From assembly GCA_913041125.1 (NCBI GenBank), contig CAJWHM010000009.1, positions 1 to 59,791 of the forward strand: 59,791 nucleotides of DNA, read 5' to 3'. Under the pieces are notes generated by a model, which was not told the DNA's origin, ran no database searches, and worked only from the letters and a program-made list of their open reading frames with translations. Positions 38,188-48,315 of this stretch are shown in pieces. Source of the DNA: an uncultured Bacteroidota bacterium. GTDB taxonomy: Bacteria > Bacteroidota > Bacteroidia > Flavobacteriales > Flavobacteriaceae. A program made the position numbers and the translations under genes. Each line of letters starts with the position of its first letter. Positions within the stretch are counted from its first letter, which is position 1.

Positions 38188-38778
38188 ATGAAAATTTATT
38201 GGATTCTTTGCTTTTTATGGTCTTCAATAAATTACTCTCAAACCTATATCAATAATATGCTAGCTGATAGTGTGAATAATAGCACTAAACTTAAATCAGA
38301 TCGTTTTCGTTCAATGTGGAACGGAAAAATAAAAGGACAGAGATACTTGGATACTATATTTAAAAAAGGAAAAATAAATAATGAAGATTTTTTCATAAGA
38401 TATGATCTTTATGAAGACAGGTTTGAATTCAAGAAAAACATAAGAGATAAAATTAGTTATGTTAAAAGGGATCTGTCTTTTGTAGTAAGTTATGATTCTT
38501 TAAAATTTTATTTTTTACCCTATTACTATAAGAATAAGAGGAAATTTAATGTTGGGTATTTAAATTTATTAGTTGATCATGATTCTATAAAAATATACAC
38601 TAAAAATGAAGTTACATTTAGACCTGCTACATTTTCCCCAACTACTATTGAAATTGGATTTCCACCGAGATTTATAAAAAGACAACTTTATTTTACTCAA
38701 CAAAGAGAAAAGACACCTATTCAAATAAGCAAAAGAAAAATAAAGAACTTGGGTTTTTATCCAGTTTTATATTATTAA
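38188..38778 (+). CDS. Hypothetical secreted protein
   Basis: This 196-residue protein has a signal peptide (IYWILCFLWSSINYSQ) and a mature part with segments GQRYLDTIFKKGKI, FIRYDLYEDRFEF and KTPIQISKRKIKNLGFYP. The pattern of a short target sequence followed by a Y-D-x-Y-x-D strand recalls a group of periplasmic flavobacterial proteins of unknown function. I can assign no activity. It lies in the same transcription direction as the amidohydrolase, with six bases between them, so the two are probably co-transcribed. Confidence 0.75.
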   Translation: MKIYWILCFLWSSINYSQTYINNMLADSVNNSTKLKSDRFRSMWNGKIKGQRYLDTIFKKGKINNEDFFIRYDLYEDRFEFKKNIRDKISYVKRDLSFVVSYDSLKFYFLPYYYKNKRKFNVGYLNLLVDHDSIKIYTKNEVTFRPATFSPTTIEIGFPPRFIKRQLYFTQQREKTPIQISKRKIKNLGFYPVLYY

Positions 38779-38941
38779 GAAATAAAAAGATCAAATTTTT
38801 TGAAATTCTTAATTACTCATTATTAAAATTCAATCTTTCAAAATAATACTGTTTTTTTATTAAATATTTACATTTTGTTTAACTTTTATAGAAAGAAAGT
38901 TATAAATTAGTTAACATTTTTTTAACAAAAATTCAAAATAT
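38779..38941 (+). promoter_or_regulatory. AT-rich leader region of the second SusC operon
   Basis: These 163 non-coding bases precede the second SusC gene. GTTAA at 38910-38914 and TTAAC at 38922-38926 form an inverted repeat just ahead of the ATG, and TTTAAC occurs again at 38878-38883. I cannot place a TTG / TAnnTTTG promoter with confidence. The repeats could be a regulator site or simply reflect base composition. Confidence 0.3.
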
Positions 38942-41900
38942 ATGATGAAATCTAGATTTAAACAACTGAAATTGAATGCCTTAATTTGGGCATTAACAAT
39001 TCCAGTTATATCTTTTGCTCAGCAATCCATATCGGGAACGATAACAGATGTTGACACAGGAGAGCCCCTACTAGGGGTAACAGTCCTTGTTCAAGGAACA
39101 AATAAGGGTACTGTATCTGATTTTGATGGTAATTATTTTATCAACAACCTCGATGCAGGAGATTATGTTCTAGAAGTCTCTTATACTGGATATTCAAAAC
39201 TTTCACAAAACGTTAGCGTTGGATCTTCGGATGTAACACAAGACTTACAGATGTCATTCTCAGCTTCTGAACTTGACGAAATTGTTGTAACGGGTACAGG
39301 TGCACCGGTTGCTAAAAAGCAACTGGGTAATAGTATTGGATCAATTACAACTGCTAGTTTAGAAAAATTACCAATTAATTCATTCTCCGACCTATTAGCA
39401 GGTCGTGAACCAGGTATAGTAGCATTTCCTTCAGGAGGTTTAACCGGTGAAGGTGCTCAAATTCGTATACGTGGTAATGCATCTTTATCTCAATTAAACG
39501 AACCTATCGTGATTGTTGATGGTATTCGTGTTGACAGAGGAGGAGGATTCGGTGGAGGATTTGTTGGATCTGGAGGTGGAGGATCTACCTCACGTTTAGA
39601 TGATATTAATCCAGAATCTATTGAAAGAGTTGAAATCCTGAAAGGAGCATCTGCAGCTACATTATTTGGAACTGAAGCTAGTAATGGTGTAATTCAGATT
39701 TTTACCAAAAAAGGTCAGACTGGAGCCCCAAGATTTAGCTTTAAGGCAACCCAAGGTTTTATAAACTATCCAATTGGTGCAGTCCCTGATAACACAGGAT
39801 GGACAGGAAGTGCTGATAAAGCAGCTGAACTATCTCAATTTTATGGTTATACAGTTAGACCTTACGAGCTAATAAGTTTTAATGCTCTTGAAGATTTATA
39901 CGAAACAGGTGTTCAAAACACAGTCAATGCAAATGTTTCAGGAGGAAATGAATTAATAACTTACTTTACCTCTGCTAGATACTCATATACAGATGGACCA
40001 TTTGGGGGACAAGAAAGAGCTGGCTATCTAGACGGACAGCAAACAAATGCAACTGATATAGATAGACTCGCTCAGTTTAATATGAACTTGAATATTAATC
40101 CAAGTGATAAAGTTAACATAAGATTCACTCAAGGATATACCTCAAGATACAGTTCGACTGCTGAAAATAATAATAACATATACGGAGTTGGGTCACTTGC
40201 TCAATTCAGTAAGCCAGAATTAGTTTCAGAAAACAATACTACAGGAACAATTGCATTTGCTACTGTGGACGAAACACTTCAAGTTTCAATTGATTCTGAA
40301 GTTCAAAATTACAATGGAAGTTTAGGTATAAATTACTATCCTCTTGACTGGATGAAATTAGACGCAACTTTTGGTCTCAACTATTCGAGTCAACAAAGTA
40401 CAAACTTCTGGCCTTTCGCTTGGAACATAGATGGTTTTTCTGGGAGTCGACCTCTAGGTCAATTAAGTGCTGATACAAGAAATTACCTAGCACAAACCGG
40501 AGAAGTAAAACTTTCATTAAATAATAATATTGGAAGTAACTTAACTTCTAATCTTATAATCGGTGGACAATATGTTGCCCAAGAAACTAAAGTTTTAGGT
40601 GCACAGGGTACTGAATTTCCTGGTCCTGGATTTGAGGTTACATCAGCTGCTGGTATATTGGATGTAACTGAATTCTTTACAGAAAATATTACTGCGGGAA
40701 TTTTTGTGCAAGAACAGATTGGTATTAATGACATTATGTTTGTAACACTTGGAGCTAGGTTAGATGCTAACTCAGCATTTGGTAGTGAATTCCAAGCAGC
40801 ATTCTACCCAAAAGTTTCTGCATCATTCATACCTTCTGATTCTGAAAACTGGAATGATATTGGCCCTGTAAGCTCACTTCAATTAAGAGGATCTTATGGA
40901 TGGTCTGGACTTCAACCTGCCGCATTTAGTGCATTGACAACTTATTTAGCTTTATCTTCAGCTTCTGGAGCCGGTATTGCTCCAAATAACTTAGGAAATC
41001 CTGAGCTATCGCCAGAAATTGCAAAAGAGTGGGAAGTTGGATTTACAGCAGGATTAATTGATGATAAAGTAAATTTAGAATTTACTTACTTTGATAGAGT
41101 CACTGAAGATGCTTTATATGCTCGTCAATTCCCATTATCAGGTGGATTTAGAAGTACACAGTTAACTAATATTGGTCAACTATCCGCTTACGGTATGGAA
41201 ATAAACCTTAGTGGTACAGTAATTAGAACTCAAGACATATCATTAAACTTGTTCGTTAATGGTGCTTATTATAGAGACAATGTTGATAGTCTAGGAGGGG
41301 CACCACCATTAAAGGTTGGTGGATCATATCCTAGATATAGAAACTTCTTAAGAGAAGGTTTCGCACCAGGATCTAACTTTGGAGCTCAACTTTTAGAAGT
41401 CGGAGATAACCAATTACCTGTTGATATTGCAAATTCTGATGGTTTACCTGATACCAGAGACCAGCTAATACAATATTTTACAGGAAAAACTCCAGACAAT
41501 GTAGGAAGCGTCCCAACTTCAATAGGTACAGGAAAAGTTCTTCTTAGAGATGAAGATGGTGATGGTGATTATCTAGATCACTATATAGGAAAATCTACTC
41601 CTGATTGGACAGGTTCTTTTGGTGGTTCATTATCCTATAAAAATTTCACGCTTAGTACTACTTTTGAATACAAAGCAGGTAACTTTGTTATAAACAACTT
41701 AACTGATGCATTCCGTCAAGCAAATGGTGCAATTGGTAGAAACCTACCAACATCAGCAAAAGTTGTAAGAGATTATGTTACTGGTGGTGTAGACGGAAGT
41801 TTTAACCCATTAAACGATCCTAATGTTAGAGTTGATGCATTAGATGAGTGGTTAAATAATACATTGGCATTAGCACCATTCTCAGGACTAAATACTTTAG

Positions 41901-42172
41901 AAAAAGCTGATTTTATAAGTTGGAATGAGTTAAGTTTAAATTATCAAATAACTGGTAATATACTAGATACATTTAGTATCGAAACGGCTTCACTTGGTGT
42001 ATCAGGTAGAAATTTAGCTATTTTCACTGGATATACTGGAGTTGATCCAAGGATAAACTACGTTGGTAGAGGTAGTGGTTCTACATTAGACCAAAACTTT
42101 GGACAGGGTATTGCAGCATTTGGATGGCCAATTCCAAGACAGGCAATCATAACACTTAAAGTAGGATTTTAA
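38942..42172 (+). CDS. SusC/RagA-family TonB-dependent outer membrane transporter
   Basis: This 1076-residue transporter is the second SusC of the window. A signal peptide (cleavage near SFA-Q) leads to the carboxypeptidase-like regulatory domain (SGTITDVDTGEPLLGVTVLV, GTVSDFDGNY). A TonB-box-like LDEIVVTGTGA follows near residue 111, then the plug with IRIRGNASLSQLNEPIVIVDG. The barrel ends AIITLKVGF with C-terminal Phe. A glycine-rich insert (RGGGFGGGFVGSGGGGS) lies in the plug near residue 200. Its start has two ATG codons in a row. It pairs with the SusD gene downstream; the flanking amidohydrolases and peptidase suggest peptide- or amide-type cargo, which is inference. Confidence 0.95.
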   Translation: MMKSRFKQLKLNALIWALTIPVISFAQQSISGTITDVDTGEPLLGVTVLVQGTNKGTVSDFDGNYFINNLDAGDYVLEVSYTGYSKLSQNVSVGSSDVTQDLQMSFSASELDEIVVTGTGAPVAKKQLGNSIGSITTASLEKLPINSFSDLLAGREPGIVAFPSGGLTGEGAQIRIRGNASLSQLNEPIVIVDGIRVDRGGGFGGGFVGSGGGGSTSRLDDINPESIERVEILKGASAATLFGTEASNGVIQIFTKKGQTGAPRFSFKATQGFINYPIGAVPDNTGWTGSADKAAELSQFYGYTVRPYELISFNALEDLYETGVQNTVNANVSGGNELITYFTSARYSYTDGPFGGQERAGYLDGQQTNATDIDRLAQFNMNLNINPSDKVNIRFTQGYTSRYSSTAENNNNIYGVGSLAQFSKPELVSENNTTGTIAFATVDETLQVSIDSEVQNYNGSLGINYYPLDWMKLDATFGLNYSSQQSTNFWPFAWNIDGFSGSRPLGQLSADTRNYLAQTGEVKLSLNNNIGSNLTSNLIIGGQYVAQETKVLGAQGTEFPGPGFEVTSAAGILDVTEFFTENITAGIFVQEQIGINDIMFVTLGARLDANSAFGSEFQAAFYPKVSASFIPSDSENWNDIGPVSSLQLRGSYGWSGLQPAAFSALTTYLALSSASGAGIAPNNLGNPELSPEIAKEWEVGFTAGLIDDKVNLEFTYFDRVTEDALYARQFPLSGGFRSTQLTNIGQLSAYGMEINLSGTVIRTQDISLNLFVNGAYYRDNVDSLGGAPPLKVGGSYPRYRNFLREGFAPGSNFGAQLLEVGDNQLPVDIANSDGLPDTRDQLIQYFTGKTPDNVGSVPTSIGTGKVLLRDEDGDGDYLDHYIGKSTPDWTGSFGGSLSYKNFTLSTTFEYKAGNFVINNLTDAFRQANGAIGRNLPTSAKVVRDYVTGGVDGSFNPLNDPNVRVDALDEWLNNTLALAPFSGLNTLEKADFISWNELSLNYQITGNILDTFSIETASLGVSGRNLAIFTGYTGVDPRINYVGRGSGSTLDQNFGQGIAAFGWPIPRQAIITLKVGF

Positions 42173-42184
42173 ATAATGGAAATA

Positions 42185-43504
42185 ATGAAAAAATTTAATA
42201 CAATGAAAAAAACATTTATTTTAATCGCTTCCATAATTATGTTCCTAGGATGTAGCTTGGATGCTAACAACCCAAACAACTTATTGGAAGAACAACTAGG
42301 GGTGAGTGCATTTACTCCTATGGTTAACGGGCTTGAAGGAGTAACAGTAAGAGCCTATGGAAATATTCTCGCGCCTTATTCGGTTGCAAGTGATGAAATG
42401 ATCTGGATTGGATCTCGTGATGCTTGGCAACAGTTAAATTTTGGAAATGTAGATAATATCAATAATGAATTTGTTGATGCTGCATTCTTCTATGTAGCTG
42501 AGGCTAGATATTGGGCTGATGATGTAATAGCAAGAGGTGAGGAATTTAGCACCTCTAATGCTTTTACTTCTAAAAATAGGACTGACTTAGCAAGAGCATA
42601 TTGGTATGGTGCAGTTACTTATATCTTTATCGCAGATATGTTTGATGACTTTGTAATTGGATCTGCAAAAACAGAGGCAGCGCCTGCTGTTGGAGCATCA
42701 AATATGGGATCTTTGTATGATATTGCTATTGGGTACCTAAACAAAGCCCTGGCTTTAAATGCTGGTCTTACATCCGAACTAAAAGCAACAAAAGCAAGAG
42801 CTGAATTTTCAAAAGGTATTTGGGCAAAAGTAAACCCAGTAAATACGTCAGCTCCGCTTGTGAGTGCTGCATCTGCCGCAGCATTAGCTGCTGAAGCACT
42901 AGCTGCATTAGGAGATGATTTCTCAGTAACATTAGATACTTCGGGATCTGCTCCTGACACTGTAGGAGGACTTGATATTGCTGGTGAGGTAAATGATCGT
43001 TTAGAGATGAGACTATCTGATACTTATGTAATATCGTCTGATGCAAAAAGACCTGATGCATATACAGATGGAAATCCAGCTACGACAATTTCTCTTTTAG
43101 ATCCTATAGATAATATTCCGGATCCAGCATTATATAAAAATGTTGCTAATTTTACTATTGCACAGCTGTATCCCAAATATCCTATAGTCTCAGGAAGAGA
43201 AATGCATTTAATTATAGCTGAGAATGCCTTAGCTAATGGAGATAACACTACTTTTACAGCTCATATAAATAAAATTAGAGCTCTTGATGGTTTGAGTGAT
43301 TATTCTGGTCAAATTGATGCAACAGAAATGCTTGAACATTCTAGAAGAGTAAATTTATTTCTTCAAGGAAGAAGAATTGCTGATCATTACAGATTCGCAA
43401 GTCCATCAGAATATTGGATAAATACATCGCCTGCAATTACTTCACCAGGCTCATTTTTCCCAATAACAATTTCTGAAATCCAAGCAAACGAAAATATTAA
43501 CTAA
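42185..43504 (+). CDS. SusD/RagB-family nutrient-binding surface lipoprotein
   Basis: This SusD-type lipoprotein is the partner of the SusC encoded just upstream. The lipobox is MFLGC, and the mature start SLDANNPNNL is typical. Conserved family stretches include RADLARAYWYGAVTYIFIAD-like text near residue 130 and the C-terminal YPIVSGREMHLIIAENALANGD and HINKIRALDGLSDY. ATG codons at 42176, 42185 and 42203 are all in frame; I choose 42185 because it gives a usual basic n-region, but 42203 also yields a complete signal. An alanine-rich helix lies near residues 215-235. At about 440 residues it is short for a SusD. A strong terminator follows. Confidence 0.9.
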   Translation: MKKFNTMKKTFILIASIIMFLGCSLDANNPNNLLEEQLGVSAFTPMVNGLEGVTVRAYGNILAPYSVASDEMIWIGSRDAWQQLNFGNVDNINNEFVDAAFFYVAEARYWADDVIARGEEFSTSNAFTSKNRTDLARAYWYGAVTYIFIADMFDDFVIGSAKTEAAPAVGASNMGSLYDIAIGYLNKALALNAGLTSELKATKARAEFSKGIWAKVNPVNTSAPLVSAASAAALAAEALAALGDDFSVTLDTSGSAPDTVGGLDIAGEVNDRLEMRLSDTYVISSDAKRPDAYTDGNPATTISLLDPIDNIPDPALYKNVANFTIAQLYPKYPIVSGREMHLIIAENALANGDNTTFTAHINKIRALDGLSDYSGQIDATEMLEHSRRVNLFLQGRRIADHYRFASPSEYWINTSPAITSPGSFFPITISEIQANENIN

Positions 43505-43521
43505 ATATTTTTCAATTCTAA

Positions 43522-43550
43522 AAAAACCCTCACTATAAGTGAGGGTTTTT
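43522..43550. terminator. Bidirectional terminator between SusD and M28 peptidase genes
   Basis: A perfect 13-bp stem (43522-43534 with 43538-43550; core CCCTCACT / AGTGAGGG) with loop ATA is flanked by A-runs on the left and T-runs on the right, so it can end transcription in both directions. It lies 18 bases after the SusD stop and 20 bases from the stop of the convergent peptidase gene. Confidence 0.93.
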
Positions 43551-43570
43551 ATTTGTGAAATAATTGAATG

Positions 43571-45673
43571 TCAGTTTAATAACTTAATCAATTCTTCCAT
43601 CTTGCTTCCTAAAGAACTAATTGCTTTCGAATATCTTGAATCCCACTCTTCAAGTCTATCTTTTTTCATTAATGCTATTTCATATTCAAGACCAGGTAAT
43701 ATCCACGCAGCATAACCACTAAATGGATCTGAAGAGGCATAAAGTGATTTATACCAGGAACCAAAATACATGCCGTTTTCAGAAATAAAACTTTTTTCTA
43801 GTGCTATTAATTTTTGATTTAAAACTTTCAATTCTTTTTTACTAAATTTTTCTTGTTCTAGATAGTTTTTTATACTCTCACTTAACTTAGAGGAGATAGA
43901 AAATAAATTTTCAATTTCTTTTTCAGTTTTTTTAAATCCTTCAAAATCTCTATGGTATTTCATTATCTTTTTAGAAGCATTGTTAAAGTGCAATCTAAGA
44001 TCAGATGGATATCTTTTAACATCATAGGGAATTAATTCAGCATTTGCCATTGTTAGAGTCAATAGACCTGTAAAATGTTCAATTGTTGGGCCCATTTTAA
44101 ATTCTGGATCAACAAATTTTTCATAGAAATTAAAACTATCGTAATTAGAATGATATAAATTTGGACCACTAGCTCCTCCACTTAAAGATGGAATACCAAT
44201 ATGCATGTAAAACGCAATATGATCAGATCCTCCACCAAGATTTCCTATTCTGGGTTCAATTTCGTTTTCATTATTCCAAAAATCATATAAACTCTGGTCA
44301 GTGTATGGATAATTTACTTTTTTAGAAATCTCAATTAATAATTTCTTAAGTGTTGGTGCTGCAGAGGCACCAAAATTTTTCCCTGAGACACCTCCGTCGA
44401 AGTTCATATAAACTACTCCTTTTGCGTTTAATTGATTTTTCATCTGTTCTACCCATTCGCTAGATCCAATTACACCGTGTTCCTCTGCATCCCAGTGACC
44501 TATGAGTATAGATCTTTTAGGTGCGTAGCCTTTCTTTTTTAATTTTCCAAGAGTCTCACTTAAACTTAACAACATTGCAGTACCACTGTTAGGATCAGTA
44601 GCTCCAAAACCCCAAGCATCAAAGTGACATCCTAAAATAATCCATTCATCTGGAGCACCATTTCCTCTTAAAGTGCCGATAACATTTGCAGCTCTAACAA
44701 AATCAATTTTTTGATCTACTTTTAAACGGATAGTTAGTTCATCCCCGCCCTCTAATCTATATGTAAATGGTAATCCACCTTGCCAACCGGTTGGAACAGC
44801 AGAACCTTTCATTTTACCAAGTATTTTTTCAGCTTCTCCATATGATATAGGTGTGACAGGGATTGTATGCAATTGAGCTTTTTTAGGGTCTAATCGCTCG
44901 ATCTTTTTCTTACCGTCTAGAGGTAAAGCTGGTTCAAAAGGGGTTAAAGGATCTCCGGTAAAATTTGTTGTCAATAATGATCCTCTTTGTATAGTTGATT
45001 TATTGTAATATGGTCCTTCAGGATATACAAGCCCTTTTGTAAACCCATTATCTTTAGGGTCTGTATAAATTATTAAACCAGAAGCACCAAAAGATTCTGC
45101 AAATTTTGCTTTAAAACCTCTAAAATTACCTCCATATCTAGCTATAACAATTTTTCCTTTAATTTCTATTCCTAATTCTTTTAGTTTTTCAAAATCTTCT
45201 TTACGTCCGTAATTGGCATAGACAACATTTGAAGTGATATCTCCACTTCCAGAAAATGCGTTCCATCCTTTCCAGAGTAAAGGATCATTGGAATAAGGGT
45301 CTGAAATTATAATATCTTCTTTTTGATTTAATATTTCACGTGATGGGGTGACTATCTCGATTAAGGAACTTCCTGGTTTGTTTGGTAAATACAGGTCGTA
45401 AGGGTAATTCTTAACTTCAAAACCTGCATTTTTCATAACATTAGCCATATAATTTTGAACTTTTTCATTTTCCTTACTCCCAACTACGTGTGGTCTTTCG
45501 GTAAGTTTTTTTAAATGCTTTTTAAATGAGTTTAAATCAATATGACCCAAAAATTCCTTTTCTATTTCTATTTGTTTTTTCCAATTTTTTGATGAATATC
45601 CATCATATTGTGCTAAAGGAGATTGAAGAATACTGAGAGTGAGCAAAAAACTTAGTAAGACTTTTGAATTCAT
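43571..45673 (-). CDS. Secreted M28 peptidase, glutamate carboxypeptidase II-like
   Basis: This 700-residue exported metallopeptidase (signal peptide to about residue 22, SPLAQ) has the layout of human PSMA/GCPII: an M28 domain interrupted by a PA domain (about 115-325) and a C-terminal helical dimerisation domain (about 560-700). The two-zinc site is complete: His350 in LGCHFDAWG, Asp360 in DPNSG, catalytic Glu397 and ligand Glu398 in DAEEHG, Asp426 in MNFDGG, and His508 in YHSNYDSF. GCPII-type enzymes release C-terminal glutamate or act as aminopeptidases, so peptide processing is likely. It converges on the second SusCD operon. Confidence 0.92.
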   Translation of the reverse strand: MNSKVLLSFLLTLSILQSPLAQYDGYSSKNWKKQIEIEKEFLGHIDLNSFKKHLKKLTERPHVVGSKENEKVQNYMANVMKNAGFEVKNYPYDLYLPNKPGSSLIEIVTPSREILNQKEDIIISDPYSNDPLLWKGWNAFSGSGDITSNVVYANYGRKEDFEKLKELGIEIKGKIVIARYGGNFRGFKAKFAESFGASGLIIYTDPKDNGFTKGLVYPEGPYYNKSTIQRGSLLTTNFTGDPLTPFEPALPLDGKKKIERLDPKKAQLHTIPVTPISYGEAEKILGKMKGSAVPTGWQGGLPFTYRLEGGDELTIRLKVDQKIDFVRAANVIGTLRGNGAPDEWIILGCHFDAWGFGATDPNSGTAMLLSLSETLGKLKKKGYAPKRSILIGHWDAEEHGVIGSSEWVEQMKNQLNAKGVVYMNFDGGVSGKNFGASAAPTLKKLLIEISKKVNYPYTDQSLYDFWNNENEIEPRIGNLGGGSDHIAFYMHIGIPSLSGGASGPNLYHSNYDSFNFYEKFVDPEFKMGPTIEHFTGLLTLTMANAELIPYDVKRYPSDLRLHFNNASKKIMKYHRDFEGFKKTEKEIENLFSISSKLSESIKNYLEQEKFSKKELKVLNQKLIALEKSFISENGMYFGSWYKSLYASSDPFSGYAAWILPGLEYEIALMKKDRLEEWDSRYSKAISSLGSKMEELIKLLN

Positions 45674-45781
45674 AATGTTTTATGATTAGTTAGTTTTAAA
45701 AACACAATATAGACTTTTATAATAAAATTGAATTTAATTTCACTTTAATAATAAATGTAGATTGAAAATTTTTTTAAATAA

Positions 45782-46234
45782 TTAAGTAGAAAGATGCTTC
45801 TTAACAAATGAAGCTATTAACTTTCCTTCAGCTTTTCCTTCTAATTTTTTAGTGGCTAAACCCATCACTTTGCCCATATCCTTCATCCCTTTTGCTTTAG
45901 TCTCTAAAATTATCTCAGAAATATATTTTTCAACTTGGTCATCTGAAAGTTGTTCGGGTAAAAAAGAAGATATAACCGAAGCTTGAGCATGTTCATTATC
46001 AGCAAGATCGTTACGTCCTTTCTCAAAAAAGATAGATGCACTTTCTTTTCTCTGTTTAACTAAACGCTGTAGTATTTTAATTTCATCCTCATAGCTAGGA
46101 TTATCACTCCCACCCTTTCCTGTTTGATAAAGTATAATGGCAGTTTTTATTGCACGAAGTGACTCTAGTTTTAGAGTGTCTTTAGACTTCATTGCAATTT
46201 TTATCTCTTCATTAATTTTAGAAAGTAAACTCAT
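45782..46234 (-). CDS. yqeY: GatB/YqeY domain protein
   Basis: This 150-residue helical protein has the YqeY/tRNA-amidotransferase B tail domain over its full length (LLSKINEEIKIAMKSKD at the start, KGMKDMGKVMGLATKKLEGKAEGKLI near the end). In GatB this domain contacts tRNA; stand-alone copies are of uncertain function. It begins two bases after the ftsZ stop, so it is the last gene of the division cluster transcript, a position also seen in other flavobacteria. Downstream lies an AT-rich gap of 108 bases before the M28 gene's start. Confidence 0.9.
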   Translation of the reverse strand: MSLLSKINEEIKIAMKSKDTLKLESLRAIKTAIILYQTGKGGSDNPSYEDEIKILQRLVKQRKESASIFFEKGRNDLADNEHAQASVISSFLPEQLSDDQVEKYISEIILETKAKGMKDMGKVMGLATKKLEGKAEGKLIASFVKKHLST

Positions 46235-46236
46235 AT

Positions 46237-48303
46237 TTAATCTACATTATCGTGTAAAAATGAATTATTTGATCTTATTTGTAAATCGTCATTATTATCT
46301 TTATTAACTGAAAGCCTTGAGGGAGAATCTTGAACATCAGAATTTACATCTAAACCCTTTCTTTTATATGCAGGTTCTTTTTCCATCTCGTCTATTTTAT
46401 GAAATTGATGAGTAAATTTATGATTAAATGCTTCTAAATGAGATTTTCTTTTTTCTGATTGTGATGCAATTGTTTGATTAATTGACTGTTCAAAAGGATT
46501 TATTTTGTCTTCATGATTTGAGATTTTTTCTACTGTGTCTTCAATTTTTTTGTTTTCAGTATTATCTTTTAAAGAATTTTTTAGTTCAAACTCAACATCT
46601 ATTGATGATTCTTGCAAATCATTATTATCTAAATTGGCGTCTTCGGTAATTATTTCTTGCTTTTTATTTAGATTATTTGAAATTTCTTTTTCATTTTCTT
46701 TATCTTCTGAAAATGGTAATTCAAAGTCCAGTAGTATTTGGTTTTCGCCTGATATCTCCTCAGGGTCTGTAACTTCAATTTCAAAAACAGATTTCGTAAT
46801 ATCATTGAAAACGAAATCATTTGATTCTGATGTAATATTTTCATCTAATTCATGCTTTTGAGATGAATTGTCAATCTTTTCTTCAGTTTCATAAATAGTA
46901 TTGAATTCTGGTTTGAAAAGTGATTCTTCTAAATTTTCATTTGCGTTATCTATTTCAGTGATATAATCTTGTTTCTCATTTAAAATATCAGACTTTTTAA
47001 TTTTTGAGTCATCAATTACTGAATAAACAGGTTTCCCTTCCTCTGAACTCAAATTATTATATTTATTTTGTTTTTTTCTTTCAGTTACCACTTCTGCTTC
47101 TACTTCAATTTCACTTAAAATGTCGTTCATAGGGATCAATGGTTCTTCATCTATTATCTCTTTTTTATCTTTTCCATTTTCATTTTGAGATATAGTAGGA
47201 TCTGGTTGATTAAATTCTGATTTAACTTCTTGATCTTCTATCAAATTATGGACAATTTTTTGTTCGTCTTCTAATGAATGAATTATCTTTTTTGTTTCAG
47301 TGTTTGAAATCTCATTTTGTTGTTCTATTCCAAAACCAGTTGCAATAACGGTGACGGAAATCTCATTTCCTAGATTTTCATCTTCACCAACACCCATTAT
47401 TATATTAGTATGATTTCCTGCTTCAGTCTGGATATAATCATTAATTTCTCCAATTTCGTCAATTGTTATCTCGTCAGAACCAGATACAATTAAGAGTAAT
47501 ACATTCTTGCAACCTGTAATTTTATTATCATTAAGTAAGGGAGAATCTAAAGCTTTAACTATAGCCTCCTGTGCTCTATTACTTCCTGACGACAAAGCTG
47601 AACCCATTATTGCTGTACCTGAATTAGTAAGTACAGTTTTAGCATCTTTCAAATCTATATTTTGTGTATAATGATGAGTAATTACCTCAGCTATACCACG
47701 AGCAGCAGTAGCTAGAACTTCGTCCGCCTTAGCGAAACCAGCCTTAAATCCAAGATTCCCATATACTTCTCTTAATTTATTGTTATTTATTACAATAAGT
47801 GCATCAACTGATTCTTTTATTCTTTCTAATCCTTTTTGAGCTTGTTCCAATCTCAATCTTCCCTCGAATTGAAATGGCATAGTAACTATTCCAACAGTTA
47901 AAATATCCATTGATTTTGCCATTTCGGCTATAACTGGTGCTGCTCCTGTACCGGTTCCTCCTCCCATTCCAGCAGTTATAAATATCATTTTAGTTTGTGT
48001 GGACAAAATACCCTCAATTTCCTTTTGACTCTCTTTTGCAGCCCTGGCACCTACCTCAGGGTTAGCCCCAGCTCCAAGACCTTCAGTAAGACTTGCTCCT
48101 AACTGAATTTTTGTTGGTACACCACTTTCTGACAGGGCTTGTGAATCTGTATTTGTGATAACAAAATCTACACCTTTGATTCCTTGTTTAAACATGTAGT
48201 TTATAGCATTGCTCCCTCCACCTCCAACACCAATAACTTTAATAACGTTGCTTCTATTTTTTGGGAGGTCAAAATTAATTCCCCTAGTTTCTTCTTGATC
48301 CAT
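46237..48303 (-). CDS. ftsZ: Cell division protein FtsZ with long acidic tail
   Basis: This 688-residue tubulin homologue forms the Z ring. The GTPase part (residues 1-328) has [13 protein letters not shown], the nucleotide signature GGGTGTG (114-120) and the T7 loop NIDLKD (215-220) that completes the next subunit's catalytic site. Residues 330-680 form an unusually long, acidic, asparagine- and lysine-rich linker, which is probably disordered. The C-terminal peptide ends [10 protein letters not shown], the usual flavobacterial anchor-binding tail. E. coli FtsZ has 383 residues, so the linker here nearly doubles the protein. It follows ftsA by 12 bases. Confidence 0.96.
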   Translation of the reverse strand: MDQEETRGINFDLPKNRSNVIKVIGVGGGGSNAINYMFKQGIKGVDFVITNTDSQALSESGVPTKIQLGASLTEGLGAGANPEVGARAAKESQKEIEGILSTQTKMIFITAGMGGGTGTGAAPVIAEMAKSMDILTVGIVTMPFQFEGRLRLEQAQKGLERIKESVDALIVINNNKLREVYGNLGFKAGFAKADEVLATAARGIAEVITHHYTQNIDLKDAKTVLTNSGTAIMGSALSSGSNRAQEAIVKALDSPLLNDNKITGCKNVLLLIVSGSDEITIDEIGEINDYIQTEAGNHTNIIMGVGEDENLGNEISVTVIATGFGIEQQNEISNTETKKIIHSLEDEQKIVHNLIEDQEVKSEFNQPDPTISQNENGKDKKEIIDEEPLIPMNDILSEIEVEAEVVTERKKQNKYNNLSSEEGKPVYSVIDDSKIKKSDILNEKQDYITEIDNANENLEESLFKPEFNTIYETEEKIDNSSQKHELDENITSESNDFVFNDITKSVFEIEVTDPEEISGENQILLDFELPFSEDKENEKEISNNLNKKQEIITEDANLDNNDLQESSIDVEFELKNSLKDNTENKKIEDTVEKISNHEDKINPFEQSINQTIASQSEKRKSHLEAFNHKFTHQFHKIDEMEKEPAYKRKGLDVNSDVQDSPSRLSVNKDNNDDLQIRSNNSFLHDNVD

Positions 48304-48315
48304 CTTTAAAATTGA

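Noticed and set aside
42619-43248. Open frames on the minus strand across the second SusD gene
   Set aside because: They lie opposite a well-supported SusD coding region, have low-complexity alanine-, leucine- or glutamine-rich translations and no start context or family resemblance; they reflect the codon use of the sense gene.
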